From: Pictodentalium vernedei
Lineage: Eukaryota; Mollusca; Scaphopoda; Dentaliida; Dentaliidae
Direction: 5' to 3'
Assembly (NCBI GenBank): GCA_031216915.1
Contig: CM062297.1
Location: forward strand, 829,090,786 to 829,154,785
Length of the DNA: 64,000 nt
Below the pieces are notes generated by a model. That model had not been told where the DNA came from. It searched no databases and saw only the letters and a list, made by a program, of their open reading frames with translations. The position numbers and the translations under genes are program-made. Below are positions 21,121-34,028 of the stretch, piece after piece (positions within the stretch are counted from its first letter, which is position 1; each line of letters begins with the position of its first letter).

Positions 21121-24039
21121 TAAACACTTTTTTGTTTTATCGTCTTTTTGTCTTACCGTTTTACCGTCTTTCCTAATCTCTTTTCATGGCAACCGCGCTT
21201 AAAAGGACGTTGTATATAGATCAATTTTCGCATCAGAATATCTTAGGCATGTAAATGACCTTAATAAGGTATTTACTTGTGTTGAGTCTCCTAATTTCAT
21301 GGCATGTAGTTCCATCGTGAAAATTTCCAAAAAAGTTTTATATCATTGATTAAGCATCCTGCATGGCTGGAGATAAACATTTCCAAAGGTTTGTTCGTAT
21401 AATGACCAATGAAAGAATGTCAGTTTCGGCAATTCTAGGTGTTGGTTCATTTTCGGTAATTAGGTACAATCCCATTGGATCAAACGTACCCTCAAAATAT
21501 TCTCCGCTACTGTCGTAGATAGCACCCGATCTAACAGCAACCACGTGCCACCATAGAAACCAAGATGGAGGTCTCCAGAGACAATGTCGACGACGATAAT
21601 ACGTCACCCCAAGAACACGAGCTACGCATGCATGCTAACACCATGTATCTCCATGGAATTTACGTTAAAACATGGCTGCTCGCGCGCTATCATTACAACC
21701 CACGTGACACCAATAGTGCATAGCCCTATATACCGCCGTAAGTCATCGAAAATTTGGTCGTTCGGGTACGTGAAATCTTACACACTGGCCGAAAAAAATC
21801 CGTCAACATTGAATATCATATTGCATTTACGTTTTTTTTCTCGTTTAGACCTTGATTTCGCAGTATTTTATATTTATGTCATCTCGACTGACTGGTTTTG
21901 GTGAATGACCACAAAGCGTATCAAACTTTCCAAAATGACAACCTTTTGTCTTGTTCTCAACTTTCAAATAGACACAATTTTTCAATTACAGAGATTTGGA
22001 GGTTTCCAATGTGGATCGAATTTCAAGAAGTGCACTCACCAAAACTGTAGCTAAGCGGCGTACGTGATGGCTATATTTCTCTTCAGAAACCCGATCGGTT
22101 GCAATTTTTTTCTGTTAACCGCACAACTCAACCTTCTCTGAAGTAGGCTTACAGCTTTGGTGGCTTAATGTCATTTTTCTAGCAACATCGTTACATGGCG
22201 GGTGAAAGCATCAGAATTGGCATACAGCCGAAAATTCAAAATGGCCCCCAGTGCTAACTGACAAATGCTAACCCAATGTATGGAAATGTTTCAGAATGCA
22301 ACCAGAAAGCAAGGGTAAGGACAAATAGGATAATATTCAGTCACAAAGCAGCTTTCAGTCTAGATATATCTGTAAAATTTGTTATTGTTAAAATGTGGAC
22401 GCCACTATCCAGGATGGCGACCATTATTCAAATTGCGTAGAAATGAGAACACCATCTCGCTTATAGACAATATAAGAAGTCAGCATTACCCAGCAATGTA
22501 TCTGATTTGGTATAGTTATTATAGTTAGGGTATTATAAGACAGTTTATTGGTAACCAGGTTCCTTTCGGCTGCTTCCCTTTTTTCATATAATGGCGCCTT
22601 TTAAATGAAGTGCTGTTTTCCAGAGTTGCAACATTTAGAATTTATCAGCATTTAGCTATTGACAGCAGACACATACCGGAATTTATTCCAGACAAATGCA
22701 CTAAGAGCTCTCCATAAAGCCACCACTACGATTGACTATATATATCCCACGTCCATCATAGGGACCCTACACCACTAGACGCAGCATAGACTGAGGCGTC
22801 TGCTAATTAAAGTGAAGCTCTTATGTTTTGGGAGGCAGGTGCTCACTTCGAGTGTCGCATTTGCCAGCAAGCCAGCCAACGGGATGTCATACTTGAAGAC
22901 TTATTGCATGATAAAACCTTCAATCAGATCTACATCACACCACAAAACGCGTGCTTAAATTCGAAGACAATATTCCCAGTGACAACGATGATCTAGCGAT
23001 ACCTCCCACGCAGTGCGTAACACGGTCTTTTTGGTCAAAATACAAGCGAAAATCATGCTTGAAAGCCGAGGTGTTCAAACACATCCATGATCCCAATTTC
23101 AATAAGGAGCATTAGAGAAGGATAACCAGATACCTCACAATCACATACGGCATCCTATCTCCCAGAAGGCTTGATGGATGACTCCCGGTTTTTCAAACTA
23201 AACTGTTGGAGCTTTCTCCACTCCTTTTTGTAACCGCTGTGGTCATATACCGGGGACGCTACCAAATTGGCGTTACTGTTTGGTTTTCTTTTTTCTTCTT
23301 CCCTTAAATTTGCCATCGCACAACATTACATTCTGTTTCGCCACCATGTTGGGACTCAAACCTCTACCATCGCCAAGCTGGAATCGAATAGAGCCCACTC
23401 TCTAATAGTCTTAATGGCGTTGAGGGATTGATTTTTGACAATCTATCACTCCAAAGCAAACTGCCGGGAATTCTAACCTCGTGCATACCCCCCTCAGACC
23501 CCATTTGAGGCAATAGGAAAGATAGGCCTGTGTGATCCAAGTGAAATAAAATAAGGCGAACCGGGTCGCAAGGGATTTGTAAATCCCACATCGTCCCTGT
23601 GCGCCTTCAGTGCGCTAAAACCTGTCATTCATTCATTCATTCATGAGGAGGTAGCTCACGGAAATCATAATAAGCCAGGTGCACAGAACAATTACATTTT
23701 ATTGAAAACAAGATCACCTTAAATAGTTAGATTCATTCAAATTGATACACAACAAATAATATCATTCCCACTATGTGAGTTCAATATGGCAATGATGAGA
23801 TCAGTAATCAAACTGCGGAGCGCATTTTGTCATTCGCATACGCCGACAAAAAAAAACAAAATACAACTCGAAGCACCATACATCCGACATAATCACTTCG
23901 TCTATGGCAAGAGAGAAAAACAATTGACTATTTTGAACAACATATGTTCAACCAAATCGTGATTTTCTTGAGTTTAAAGACGTGAATGTGTTGGTCTGCA
24001 ACTTGCAGCGTGTTTTATACAATAAAGGAAGATCATCCC
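21121..24039. other. No gene recognised
   Basis: Short frames only. 22730-23640 has slightly higher GC and ends in the ATTC run, which could be a decayed LINE 3' region. Confidence 0.45.
23625..23644 (+). repeat. (ATTC)n run, possibly a LINE tail
   Basis: Five ATTC units follow about 400 bases of GC-richer sequence. Tails of this kind end some CR1/L2-type LINEs. No reverse transcriptase is seen, so this is only a hint. Confidence 0.4.
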
Positions 24040-24040
24040 T

Positions 24041-24087
<47 letters not shown>

Positions 24088-25118
24088 TTTTTTATTTATT
24101 TATTTGGGCTTAACGACACTTTTGACAGCCAGAATTACCTCGTGTCAGACAGTTTTACTGATGGAGGAAGCCGGAGAACCCGGAGAGAACGTACGAGCAA
24201 CGGCGTGCAACTGTCAGACTCCACAACGTACAAACTCCACACAAGCAGACTTAGCATTGGTTGAAGACAGGATCACAATCGGCGTACAGTGCGCCTTAGT
24301 ACACGGTGCCGCCGTGCCCCTACGTGGGCAATCTGCACAAGGACACAACACAGCTACTCCAGACGAGGATCGAACCGTGGGCCTTTCAGTTTGAAGCAGG
24401 GCTGGGAGGAGTTAAAATTTTCCTTAACACGTTAACGTGTTAAATAATTCTGCGTTAACGAGTTAAATGACGTTAAATGTTAAAATGAACAAAATTTTAA
24501 TAACTTCGGCCATTTTTATTACGTACAGTTCGTCTCTTGAGTCCCAATGTGTTCTATGTGCCTACTGGCAGCCTACTGGCACATAGAACACATTGGAACT
24601 CAGGGGACGAGTAGTTAATATAGTTTTCGCAGGTTATCGTAAATTCTAACATTCAGCTATGTTTTCATTTAAGAATACAATCGCTGCGGCCGTATCCATA
24701 GAAAGAGACATCCGCCGTTGCTCGAATACCAGTCCTTACATGGAACATAGGCGTTCGGATGAAGCTGATATCGCCGAATATCGGCGTGCCAACTTCGCCA
24801 ACGTTGGTAGGAGGGCTTCATGGTCTCTCCACCAAATCAATGGGTCGTCAAAAATTGACGGACATCTAAATTATTCGTGTTCTTCAATTTCGTCAAATGG
24901 CGTAAAATTCGACGTCACCCGCACTCGCGATCCGACTGGGTTTAACACAAGATAACCACGCAATTATTATACAATTATAATCTTCAAAGTTAAACGGTAT
25001 TAACTTTGTTAAATTTTTTTAACGTTGCTAAAATAATTTAACACGTTAACGTTTAAAACGGTAACGGCTCCCGGGCCTGGTTTGAAGTCTAATGCCGTAA
25101 CCACTGAGCCACGGCGTT
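24040..25118 (-). mobile_element. SINE with type 2 tRNA-like head, split by hAT copy 3
   Basis: A long TTTA tail (24040-24105), body 24110-24396, then the head after the hAT at 25088-25118 (CGTGGCTCAGTGGTTACGGC on the minus strand, A-box-like). The B-box-like GGTTCGATCC lies near 24370. Confidence 0.88.
24397..25079 (+). mobile_element. hAT-like non-autonomous element, copy 3, inserted in a SINE
   Basis: This 683 bp element begins CAGGGCTGGGAGGAG and ends GGCTCCCGGGCCTG. It is flanked by a perfect 8-bp duplication, GTTTGAAG (24389-24396 and 25080-25087). The SINE sequence resumes after it. The subterminal zones are rich in GTTAAC and ACGTTAA motifs. Confidence 0.93.
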
Positions 25119-25124
25119 TCCTGA

Positions 25125-26013
25125 TTAACCCTTTTCCTTACGAATCGTAATTTACAAATAAATCAGTAGAAAACATTTTTTTTTCAAAAATTTCTACAAA
25201 ACCGTATCATGCAACCCCTCATTGGAACGATCTCGTCGAACTCGTTCCAAAACAATTCTACAAAGCCATATCATGAGACTCCTCATTGGAACGAGTTCAT
25301 TGTGTTCGTTACAATGAGGGCCGCGCGATATTGTTTTTTATTATATTTTAACTTATTTTTTCCCTGAACTATAAATATCGTATCCCACTCGACGGTGATA
25401 TTACACTCTCAAAATGTTATTCAACTCTCAGCACTGACGGACTATTTTAATTGACATGTGAAGGTTGGCGAAACATTTTTGGACAAGCTACCATCAACAA
25501 TCCCTTTATAAACATTACGTTCAACAACTATTCCCAGAAATGCTGAATGAAATATTCCAAGAAACAATCCAATTCACCACAATACAGATACATTCAGTTG
25601 ATTTCCAGTTAGAAAATTTACAATGCACATTTGTTATATTCTTGAATAATGGAACGTTACGTCACACATTAACAGCAGTTGGTTTATATATTTCTACGCA
25701 TGCCATGGGGCGATTCAAGTTTCACATAGTTTCCGAGAGTTAGTTATCTATTTCATCCCTGCTGTGGGGAAAAATGAACGGGAAATATAATAAACACAAT
25801 AGTGAACTGTCTGGACCGACGTACGTGTTTATCCTCTCGTGTGATGCGGGGATTATTTTTTACTCGGCTTCGCCTCGTAAAAAAAAACCTTCCGCATCAC
25901 ACTCGAGGATAAACTACGTACGTCGATCCAGACAGTTCACTATTGTCTATGTAGACATTTTTGAAAATTAAAAAAATAAATCTTGATTTCATGTTCGTTG
26001 GCTAAAGGGTTAA
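25125..26013 (+). mobile_element. Large piggyBac-like element with two core units and a second hairpin
   Basis: TTAACCCTTTTCCTTACG at the left and GTTGGCTAAAGGGTTAA at the right bound about 890 bp. The left part is type B, but two core units follow in tandem (near 25220 and 25280). The interior holds unrelated sequence and a separate 150 bp hairpin (25795-25947). The small frames inside resemble nothing I recognise. It may instead be a ~250 bp copy opened by later insertions. Confidence 0.65.
25795..25947. repeat. Long hairpin inside the element at 25125-26013
   Basis: ACAATAGTGAACTGTCTGGA pairs with TCCAGACAGTTCACTATTGT. The stem continues through CGTACGT, GTGATGCGG and a CGGCTTCGCC turn. 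Confidence 0.8.
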
Positions 26014-26703
26014 CTCGGTTGGTATAAATTTTAGCAAAAATATAGTGGACATTCAATAGTTAAGTATTATCACGGGATCTCCCTAAAAATAGAATGTGGA
26101 TTCGTTCTATTTCTGCAGTATCGGAAGCGGCAACCCCATTTAGCAAATCATTGTTGAACGGGTTAACGGTTTCAGCACTGCGAGAAGCCTTTATTGAAAA
26201 GTCCAGTTGCTGAGATTGAGTCTTTATATTTTAACTAGGGTTTTAAATCCAGCTAAAATCTTTGTCATTTTTGTTAGTATATATTTGTTAACTGTTCAAT
26301 AACTTGTAACAAAACAATCATTAATTTAGAAATTCCAGCCACCAAACACAATGTTGAGCTCTACCAGTTATGGAGAAATATTGAAAACTTGGAGAATAGA
26401 TATAGAATGAGTGCGATTTATTTGGCAGAAATGTTAACCTGTAAATGGATGAGCTGCTATGTCTATGCATAGTACTGAGATGGTTAACCGGATAATCGGT
26501 TTGAAACCAGTTAGCAACCTAATCGATTAGAAAAACCGTCAACCGGTTATCCAAATATAGATAGTGATCGTCATTCCACGTTTAAAATGTAGTAAATCTG
26601 CCGTTTCTCTTTTGTGATAGATTACACACATCGACGCCGCGTTGTATATATTGAGAAATAATCGACTTTGGCGTTCAAGACTTCGTTAATGATCGTGAGT
26701 AAT

Positions 26704-26817
26704 GAGTAATCGCAGAAACTATTCCGTAGTGTGTATTCAAACGAACGTTGTCGAGTACTCGACAACGTTCATTTGTGTACACACTACGGAATAGTTTGAG
26801 AATACTCCTTTCCAATT
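26704..26817. repeat. Long hairpin, ~50-bp arms
   Basis: AAACTATTCCGTAGTGTGTA pairs with TACACACTACGGAATAGTTT; the centre is CGTTGTCGAGTACTCGACAA. TAACCGGATA motifs flank it at about 26475 and 26867, possibly the outer parts of one element. Confidence 0.75.
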
Positions 26818-27483
26818 CCTATAGTTTTGATCCCATATTCGGTGAAATAATGGCCGCGGATAACCGGATATTATTCGGTTATAGCTCTTGGTTACTCGGT
26901 TACGAAAATGAGCCAACCATTTCAGCCCTACTGGTGTACCTATGCATGGAATATATGTGTTCTTTCAGAACCGGTAGAAAGAGGTTTTGAGGATCCTTCT
27001 TCATATTTGCCCTTCGATGATAATGCAAGCCTCCTACCTAGATTCTTAGAAAGTTCTCAACGAGAGATCCCCAAGAATCCCGATCGGAGGGTTGTTTATT
27101 TATAAACCAAAAATTAGAGCGATATTCTGTCCTTTAATATCGAACAATTTCTTTTCATTTGAACTGTCCCGAGAACGGGGGGCGGGAGCAGAATTAGGAA
27201 TCGAAAGCGAAACTTTCATCGTTGCGATATACTGTTCATTTGCACAATTCTCGGTTCGATTCGCGACGGATGCCAAGGGGCATCATCCACCGCCACCCCG
27301 GATTCCGTGCTGATGCGAGCGATTGCGTCTCCTGGCTCGGAAAGAGTTATCTAGAAAAAACTGAAGATCACGTGTGAAAGAAAATCTTTTTTCCAATATC
27401 AGGTCTTTGAACGCCGTATTCGTGGGATTCACCTTACTGTACACAACTGCCTGTACTACAAATGAACGGATGTATTGTTTGTT

Positions 27484-27730
27484 TTAACTGGTTGAGTGGT
27501 AGAAGCCACTATCAGAGCTTTCAAAAATGAGAATACCAGTGCAAAAGTCAGTATTTTCGTTACTCGTGTTTCCTATTCCTGTCAAACGCAGACAATATTT
27601 TGTTTATATAAGTTTGTTTATTACAAATTATTGGAGAGTGCCTGTAGGCACTCTCCATTAATTTGTAATAAAACAAATTTTGACAAACAATTTCAGACAA
27701 CCAAAAATAATCTTCCTCTTAACCAGTTAA
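27484..27730 (+). mobile_element. TTAACTGG hairpin element, copy 1
   Basis: TTAACTGGTTGAGTGGTAGA to CTCTTAACCAGTTAA. The central hairpin is TTACAAATTATTGGAGAGTG and its complement around a CCTGTAGG turn. It is TTAA-flanked and non-coding. Confidence 0.82.
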
Positions 27731-27793
27731 GGACAACTAGTAATAATTTTATCTCACTGTACCAAAGGTCATTACTGACTCCCCCCCCCCCCC

Positions 27794-27960
27794 TTAACAC
27801 TTTATCTAACACACCAGGGAACGATGTTTGTGAAAATGTTTTCTAGAATAACTGAAAATTTTAATTTTTTGTCCCCAAAACATAGCTGTTGGCCCCTCTT
27901 TGAGCTGTCATTGGGTGTGTTTTTGAGTCAAGAATTGAATTTTGTCGATACATTAGGCGG
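27794..27960 (+). mobile_element. piggyBac-like MITE, type A, degenerate
   Basis: TTAACACTTTATCTAACAC follows a run of 13 C. TCTAGAATAACTGAAAATTT and CCCCAAAACATAGC match the left arm. The core and right half are largely lost. Confidence 0.6.
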
Positions 27961-30361
27961 GGATTAATTTGATGTTGTTCATTATGTCGTCTGGGCAACG
28001 ACCGCCAATTATGGAACGCAAATGGATGCACTCTGTTTGGTCTGTTCAAAGTTAACATTTTTGTCTACAAATGAAGCTAAATAGATAAGATTAAAAAAAA
28101 CAAGCTATTGTTGCGTCAATGTATGTCGGAGTGCATTTTTATATAACGTTCGCTGTCGGCCGGCGGAACTAGAATCTTCCGGACCTTGTGGGAACCCCAG
28201 GTCTTCCAGTTCGCCAATTCGTCCCTGGTTTAAAGTATTTGGGCCAACACTGAAGACAACTCTATATACACTGTTTAAAGATAATATCATCGACTCCAAC
28301 ACTTGACACTTTCCGCTCCATCGTTAGTAATTATCAGTTTATCACTAAAACTAACATGGAGTGGAGTTCGCTTGCAAACCCAAAACACACATTTCTTGTG
28401 AAAACTGACATGGAAAAGTGAACCTTCCCGATGGACGATGGATTGAACCCTAGAGTACACTGGTTGAAACTTTGTACGTTTTGTTCTTTTTTGACTGAAT
28501 TCTGAACTCACTGACTGGTGGAAACGCCATTTCATTCTTGGATGTCCATTCTAGCGAAGTATACACCCAACAAAGATTTTCAGTCCTCTAAAATGTGGAT
28601 TCGACTAATAACCTGATTGAACTTAAAGTTGAAACTCGCTCCCGAGTGACAAACAAATTAGCGTGTGGCATTCTAGAAAGGAGTCCCCAGCTTTGGCGTG
28701 TATTTTGTCAGGAACCTCTCCACTTAGTTTTTAAGTGATTTAAAGGGACCATTTATATGTGAATTAGATATCTAATTTATTCTGCAAATTATTATCTAGA
28801 ATCTTGATTGAAAGAACAGTTGCATACACGCATCCACAAATAAAATTAATGTATGTATAGCTCATGAAAAGTTTACGCATCGACAAAAAGATCCACGATT
28901 TGTGTCAGTCAAATTAAAAATTCTCTGAAAAAATAGCGTATATATATAGCATATACCCATAGTAGCTTGGTGAACCAAATGTTCACCACGAGTGGTGATG
29001 TGGTGTTAACCCCGAGCCTTCGGCGCCCGGTTAACGCCACTTCACCACGAGTGGTGAACATTTGGTACACCAAGCTACTTTGGGTATATTTTATTTATGC
29101 CATGATCGCCTGATTATTGGTATCACAGAACTAAATATTTTCCCATAGGCGACCATTATAACGTTCAGGTGGAAAAAAATATGATCGCTTCACTTTAATT
29201 TTGGCATTCAAATATCTCTGTCAAGTATAGCCCTTCAGACAACTTTTTCTGATCTGAAAACAGGGGGTCATGCAACAAATAAGAGAGAAAAACTGACACA
29301 AAGGGAAGTATCGGTCACATGCACATATTTTTCAGGGAATTCCCTACAAAAACACACAAAAAGTAAATTGTATTTTTTAGGTCCAAAAGTCATCAAATCA
29401 CCCTCTTTTTTATCAGGAATATTCAACAATAATGCAAGATGTCAATAGAATGTTTCGAACTTTTATTGAAACAATGGATTTTCCCAAGGCTGTTTATTTT
29501 CAGAGATTGCATCATTTCGGTTCACTCTAATTTCAATATTTAGTTCCGCGATACCTATTAAGAGTCGCTATTATTTTTTCTCGATTTTACTAAGCAGCAG
29601 TCGTACATACGTGCGAATTTGTTTTTGTTTACACGAGCATCGGTGGACGGTACTTCCGCTGTAAACTGTTTCACCGAAACGCAATAGAAAAAGAAACAGG
29701 GCCTTTTTCATTTTAATAACATAATAACATACTATTTCGAGTTATGGGTGCTTTATTAACACGAGACAATGTATATTTGTAAATTTTTGGTGTTTTATGG
29801 GGTAAACTCATTTAAAAACGTAATAAATAATTGCCACTTCCATTTCACTCTTCGCGAGGCGACGTGCGATAAATTTAGACAAGTTCGCATTAAGGTCGAC
29901 GTCTCAAAAGGTCATCTTGGATGTAGTTCCACTGCAGGTCAACATTTTTACTTCTGAAATTCTTATTGCTGGCGTGTTCACTTCGGTTGGTGTGTAAAGC
30001 TAAAATTTGTGTCATAGGCTTTTCATATGTAGTAGAATAGGTAATCACGGTATAAAAGTATATATGGTCCCTTGAGTGGATAAGGCGCCATCTACAATGT
30101 TCCAGTGCCTTGTCGCACTCCTGGGTTGATATATACCTTTGCAGATGCAAATGTGAAATCTCGAAAGAGTATTAAAAAACTATTTGCGTTTTCCCTGAGT
30201 TTGTAACTGTACAAAAACAATGGCTTTAACCTTATAGACACACAATTGTAGTCCACAAAGTACGATCGACAAATTACACTTATCTACAGACGACATTTAG
30301 CATACTTTTATTCAAAAGTGATTAAAACTGTCTCTATTTGCTTTCCAAACACACTTTACAG
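27961..30361. other. Unique sequence around one hairpin
   Basis: Apart from the hairpin at 28951-29089, no element, exon or RNA gene is recognised. Confidence 0.5.
28951..29089. repeat. Long hairpin with internal palindromes
   Basis: GTAGCTTGGTG...CCAAATGTTCACCACGAG pairs with the complement at 29041-29085. CACCACGAGTGGTG is itself a palindrome within each arm. The turn is GAGCCTTCGGCGC. Confidence 0.8.
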
Positions 30362-30703
30362 GGGGCGCGGAGGCTTAGTGGTTACTGCATTGGAATGCAA
30401 ACCGAAAGGTCCACGGTTCGATCCCCGCTAGGGGGTGACTGAGTTGTGTCCTTGGGAAAGGCACTTAAGCCCGATTGCCCATTTGGGGGAACGGTGGCGT
30501 CGTGTACTAAGGCGTACTGCACGTCGATGATGCACTTGGTCTTCAACCAATGCTAACGTTGCTTGTGTGGAGTTAGTACGTGGATGAGTCTGACAGTTAC
30601 TCGTCGTCGCTCGGTGGTTCTCTCCGGGCACTCCGGCTTCCTCCACCCGTAAAACTGTCCGACGCGAGGTGACTCGGCTGTCGAAAGTGTAGTTAACCCC
30701 CAA

Positions 30704-30770
<67 letters not shown>

Positions 30771-30789
30771 ATATATAAATAAATAAATA
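30362..30789 (+). mobile_element. Full-length SINE with type 2 head
   Basis: A-box-like GGCTTAGTGGTTACTGC and B-box GGTTCGATCC near the 5' end. The body includes GTTGTGTCCTTGGGAAAGGC, AAGGCGTACTGCACGTCGAT and CTCGGTGGTTCTCTCC. The tail is about 18 AATA units. tRNA-derived, probably transcribed by RNA polymerase III when active. Confidence 0.9.
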
Positions 30790-30892
30790 CAGAGGCACAG
30801 TTCGTTTCTATGGGAGAGAAGGGGCAACTGGTGTGCCTTGTGTAATAGCCAACTACTACACGCAAACCATAACCATACAGCTCTGTTATTAC

Positions 30893-30975
30893 AATAGCGG
30901 TCAGAGAATTTCGACCGGATCGCGTTCTGGACGAAGTTATCTGCCCGCTTTTGCGTTGTTAGTACTGTAGAATTT
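30893..30975 (+). repeat. Two-copy repeat, copy 1
   Basis: GTCAGAGAATTTCGACCGGA to CCCGCTTTTGCG matches 49898-49978. Origin unknown; it follows the tail of the full-length SINE by about 100 bases. Confidence 0.55.
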
Positions 30976-31146
30976 CACTTGTTGAAAAGAAATGGGAGAA
31001 CATTGAAAAATCAGAAGATATTTTCTTATCTGTTCTTGATTTCAAAATATTTTGCTCTGAAATCCAGACCAGCAGCTGTAAGTCTTGCGATCAGTCGCGA
31101 TTTGGTTGAGAAAGAGACCACATTTGCGATCACAGTTGTGTATTCC

Positions 31147-31397
31147 TTAACACTTTACCTAACGTAACGGTCAAAACCGGCCAGCGCTATTCTCAAAAAT
31201 CGCCAATTAATTTTCATTATTTTTTACATTTTTTGTCTCAAAAACATAGGTTATGACCCCTCGTTGGAACGAGCTCGTCGAGCTCGTTCCAACGAGGGGT
31301 CATAACCTATGTTTTTGAGACAAAAAATGAAAAACATTAGTTATTCAAGAATTATTTTGCAAGTGTCGTCTGCTTTTCAGGTTGGGTAAAGGGTTAA
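31147..31397 (+). mobile_element. piggyBac-like palindromic MITE, type A
   Basis: A complete copy from TTAACACTTTACCTAACG to GGGTAAAGGGTTAA. The core is a fully paired palindrome (CTCGTTGGAACG with CGTTCCAACGAG). Confidence 0.93.
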
Positions 31398-32458
31398 GAT
31401 TCTCCCGAGAGAGACTTATATACCTCTTCGCTTTTAAAGATTTAAATCCTCAAGCAGTTTCAGTTTTCCGTCTTATTGTTTTATCGGTAACATCACCTGA
31501 CAAACAATTTGGTGACAACAGTATGAATGAACAAACGCAGCTTAAAATATATCATTAGTAGGAACTTACCGAGCTCATTGCATTGGATGGATTATATTTT
31601 TCTGTTTCAGAATCAAGTTGACTATATTCATACGATTCCTTTTGGATTTGTCCTGGGCGAATTCTAACTATTTTTTGTTCACAGTTCTGGCTTTGAAAAC
31701 TGTTTAAACATATTTATCTCATGCAATCCTCCCCACTTTCTCCCCCGTTCCCTATGAGCATTGCTTTGGGTAACTGCCTGGAATGAGATCAGCGAGTTCG
31801 CATCTGTGTGGGACCCATCAACGTTTTTCCACGCGCAAAATAATTGAAAATATAACAAACATGGAGCGATTTTTTTTTGTTTTTCCCAGGACCTCCCCTC
31901 CTCGCATCTCAATTTTTGACTCGAATTAACTTTCAAATCTAATGCCTCATAGAGTCTTGTTATGAGTCATTTAAACAGGGGTATCCCAATTCAACAAAGA
32001 ACAACAATAAAATCCCCTAACATTCTGATGTGTCTTTTCGCTCAATTTCTGTCCTGCGTCCTCAAAGGAGATTTTGAAGGTAGTTAAACACTCGACACGA
32101 GCATTTGTTTCGCCCGATGCGATAAAGTATAGCGTCTATCGGAAAGTGAGTTGTCGTTCTTCGACTAACTACCACTGGTTGGTATTTGCGATATTGTAAA
32201 CATTACGACTCGGATTAATAGCACATAGTCAAATTTCGCCTAGGGGCGAACACCACGGAGTGCCTTGGGACCCCCGACATCAGCTCACCCCAGCCGGAAA
32301 TGGGTTGGTTGGTTGGGAATGGGTTGGTGGAGTGGGTCACGAGGTATTCCCACTAGGACAAAAGTGCTTGGCAATCAATATAACATCACAATCCACATCG
32401 ACTCGTGCACTGCACATCACACAAATGAACGACACGACCGTTGGAAATTTTGTTGTTG
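31398..32458. other. No gene recognised
   Basis: Unique-looking sequence between two MITEs; GGTTGG repeats at 32303-32325. Confidence 0.5.
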
Positions 32459-32709
32459 TACAGTACGACCGCTGTGGACTGGTCACTTTCCACGCGGTGG
32501 GCAGTATTTCCACAGACGCAATAATATTTGATTCCAGACACTAATTATAGGAATAATCATCAACAATTTAATTAACGAACAACTGGGTACAGCCCGGTGC
32601 TTCGTTAATTAACGTTTTGCCGGTGATTATTTTTATAATCTGGTAAACGCATGCGTGGACATTACAGCCCACGCGTGGATTACGACCAGTCCACGGCGAC
32701 AGTACTGTA
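32459..32709 (+). mobile_element. Tc1-like palindromic MITE, copy 3
   Basis: TACAGTACGACCGCTGTGG to CACGGCGACAGTACTGTA. A complete copy, bounded by TA. Confidence 0.88.
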
Positions 32710-32769
32710 ATTATGACACACGCGGTAGACTTTTTTCCATTAATATGATCGCAGTTTTGACAACTTTAT

Positions 32770-33022
32770 TTAACCCTTTACCTAACATGAAAAGTAGACG
32801 ACACTTGCAAAAAAAATTCTTGAATAACAAAACATTTTTCATTTTTTGTCTCAAAAACATAGGTTATGACCCCTCATTGGAACGAGCTCGACGAGCTCGT
32901 TCCAACGAGGGGTCATAACCTATGTTTTTGAGACACAAAATGAAAAAAATAATGAAAATGAATTGGCGATTTTTGAGAATAGCGCTGCCCGGTTTTGGCC
33001 GTTACGTTGGGTAAAGTGTTAA
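32770..33022 (-). mobile_element. piggyBac-like palindromic MITE, type A
   Basis: A complete copy from TTAACCCTTTACCTAACATG to TTGGGTAAAGTGTTAA. The core arms differ at one diagnostic base (CATTGG against CCAACG), a mismatch in the stem. It lies 60 bases from a Tc1-like MITE. Confidence 0.92.
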
Positions 33023-33548
33023 CTGAATCACAATGTACACAAGCGAACACTCAACAAAAAAAAAGAATTTCAAATACCAACCGGAAGTAAGTCATATTAG
33101 TCTCCACAGCGTCGAATAGTTCATGAAATCAGGTGGAGATAACCTATTTATCGATAGAGCTTATACTAATTAATGAATGTTCATCTCAGTTTGGAATTTC
33201 AGCATAGAGGAATTCATCTGGTTCCAGACTTGCTTTTGAACGGATACAGCATGTAATTAATTAAACTGAGTCCAATATTCACTTGATATACTGAGACCAA
33301 TGTGAACATTAATCAATGCAATCGCTCAGTATAATTTCAGTTTCATATAGTTGCCTCAGTCACGGGTCACTATACAACTGGATTGCAGGAACGTTAGAGA
33401 AAACGTCGCAACGCCATCTGCGCCATCAGGACTGTGTCAGGTCAACCGACTCCGTATCTCCCTCAACGATGCCCTTTGATGACGTGAAAGCTATATAGTC
33501 AGTGCGAAATAATTTGCACATCATCAAACATCAACGGAAAGCCTACAA

Positions 33549-33756
33549 TACAGTCGCCGTAGACTCTTCGTAATCCACACGTGGGCAGTGATGTCCAAAA
33601 ATGTTAATTAAAGAAGCACCGGGTTGCACCCGGTGCTTCATTAGTTAAATGTTTGATGATTATTCCTATAATTAGTGTTTGGAATCCAATATTATTTCGT
33701 CCGTGGAAATATTGCCCACCTGTGGAAAGTGATCAGTCCACGGCGGCCGTACTGTA
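33549..33756 (-). mobile_element. Tc1-like palindromic MITE, copy 4
   Basis: TACAGTCGCCGTAGACTC to CGGCGGCCGTACTGTA, reverse orientation, with the GCACCGGGTTGCACCCGGTGC hairpin core slightly altered. About 30 bases are missing near the left arm. Confidence 0.85.
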
Positions 33757-34028
33757 GCACGAAAACTAGCAACACACGGTACCAAGTCTCGGCGCTTGTT
33801 TTTTTTTTTTTTTTTGGGGGGGGGGGGGGGGGGCAATAATAATAAAAATAAGATTAAATTATTCAATTTCTATTGTGCAAATCATGATTTTTTCAGATAT
33901 TAAGGTATATTCTTTAAAAAGGGATCGGCGATTTCGAAGCGTCGGAAAACTGAAAACCTTCGAGAATTTTTGTTGTTGTTGAGGTTCGTCGATTGATGGT
34001 AATAATTGCCCCCTTGCCCCCCCCCCCC

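Noticed and set aside
22730-23644. LINE 3' region ending in an ATTC tail
   Set aside because: No reverse transcriptase or endonuclease motif could be read, so I kept only the simple repeat.
30428-30865. Minus-strand frames of repeated Ile-Tyr-Leu-Phe at SINE tails (also 23986-24264)
   Set aside because: They are the translation of the AATA tail of SINEs, not proteins.
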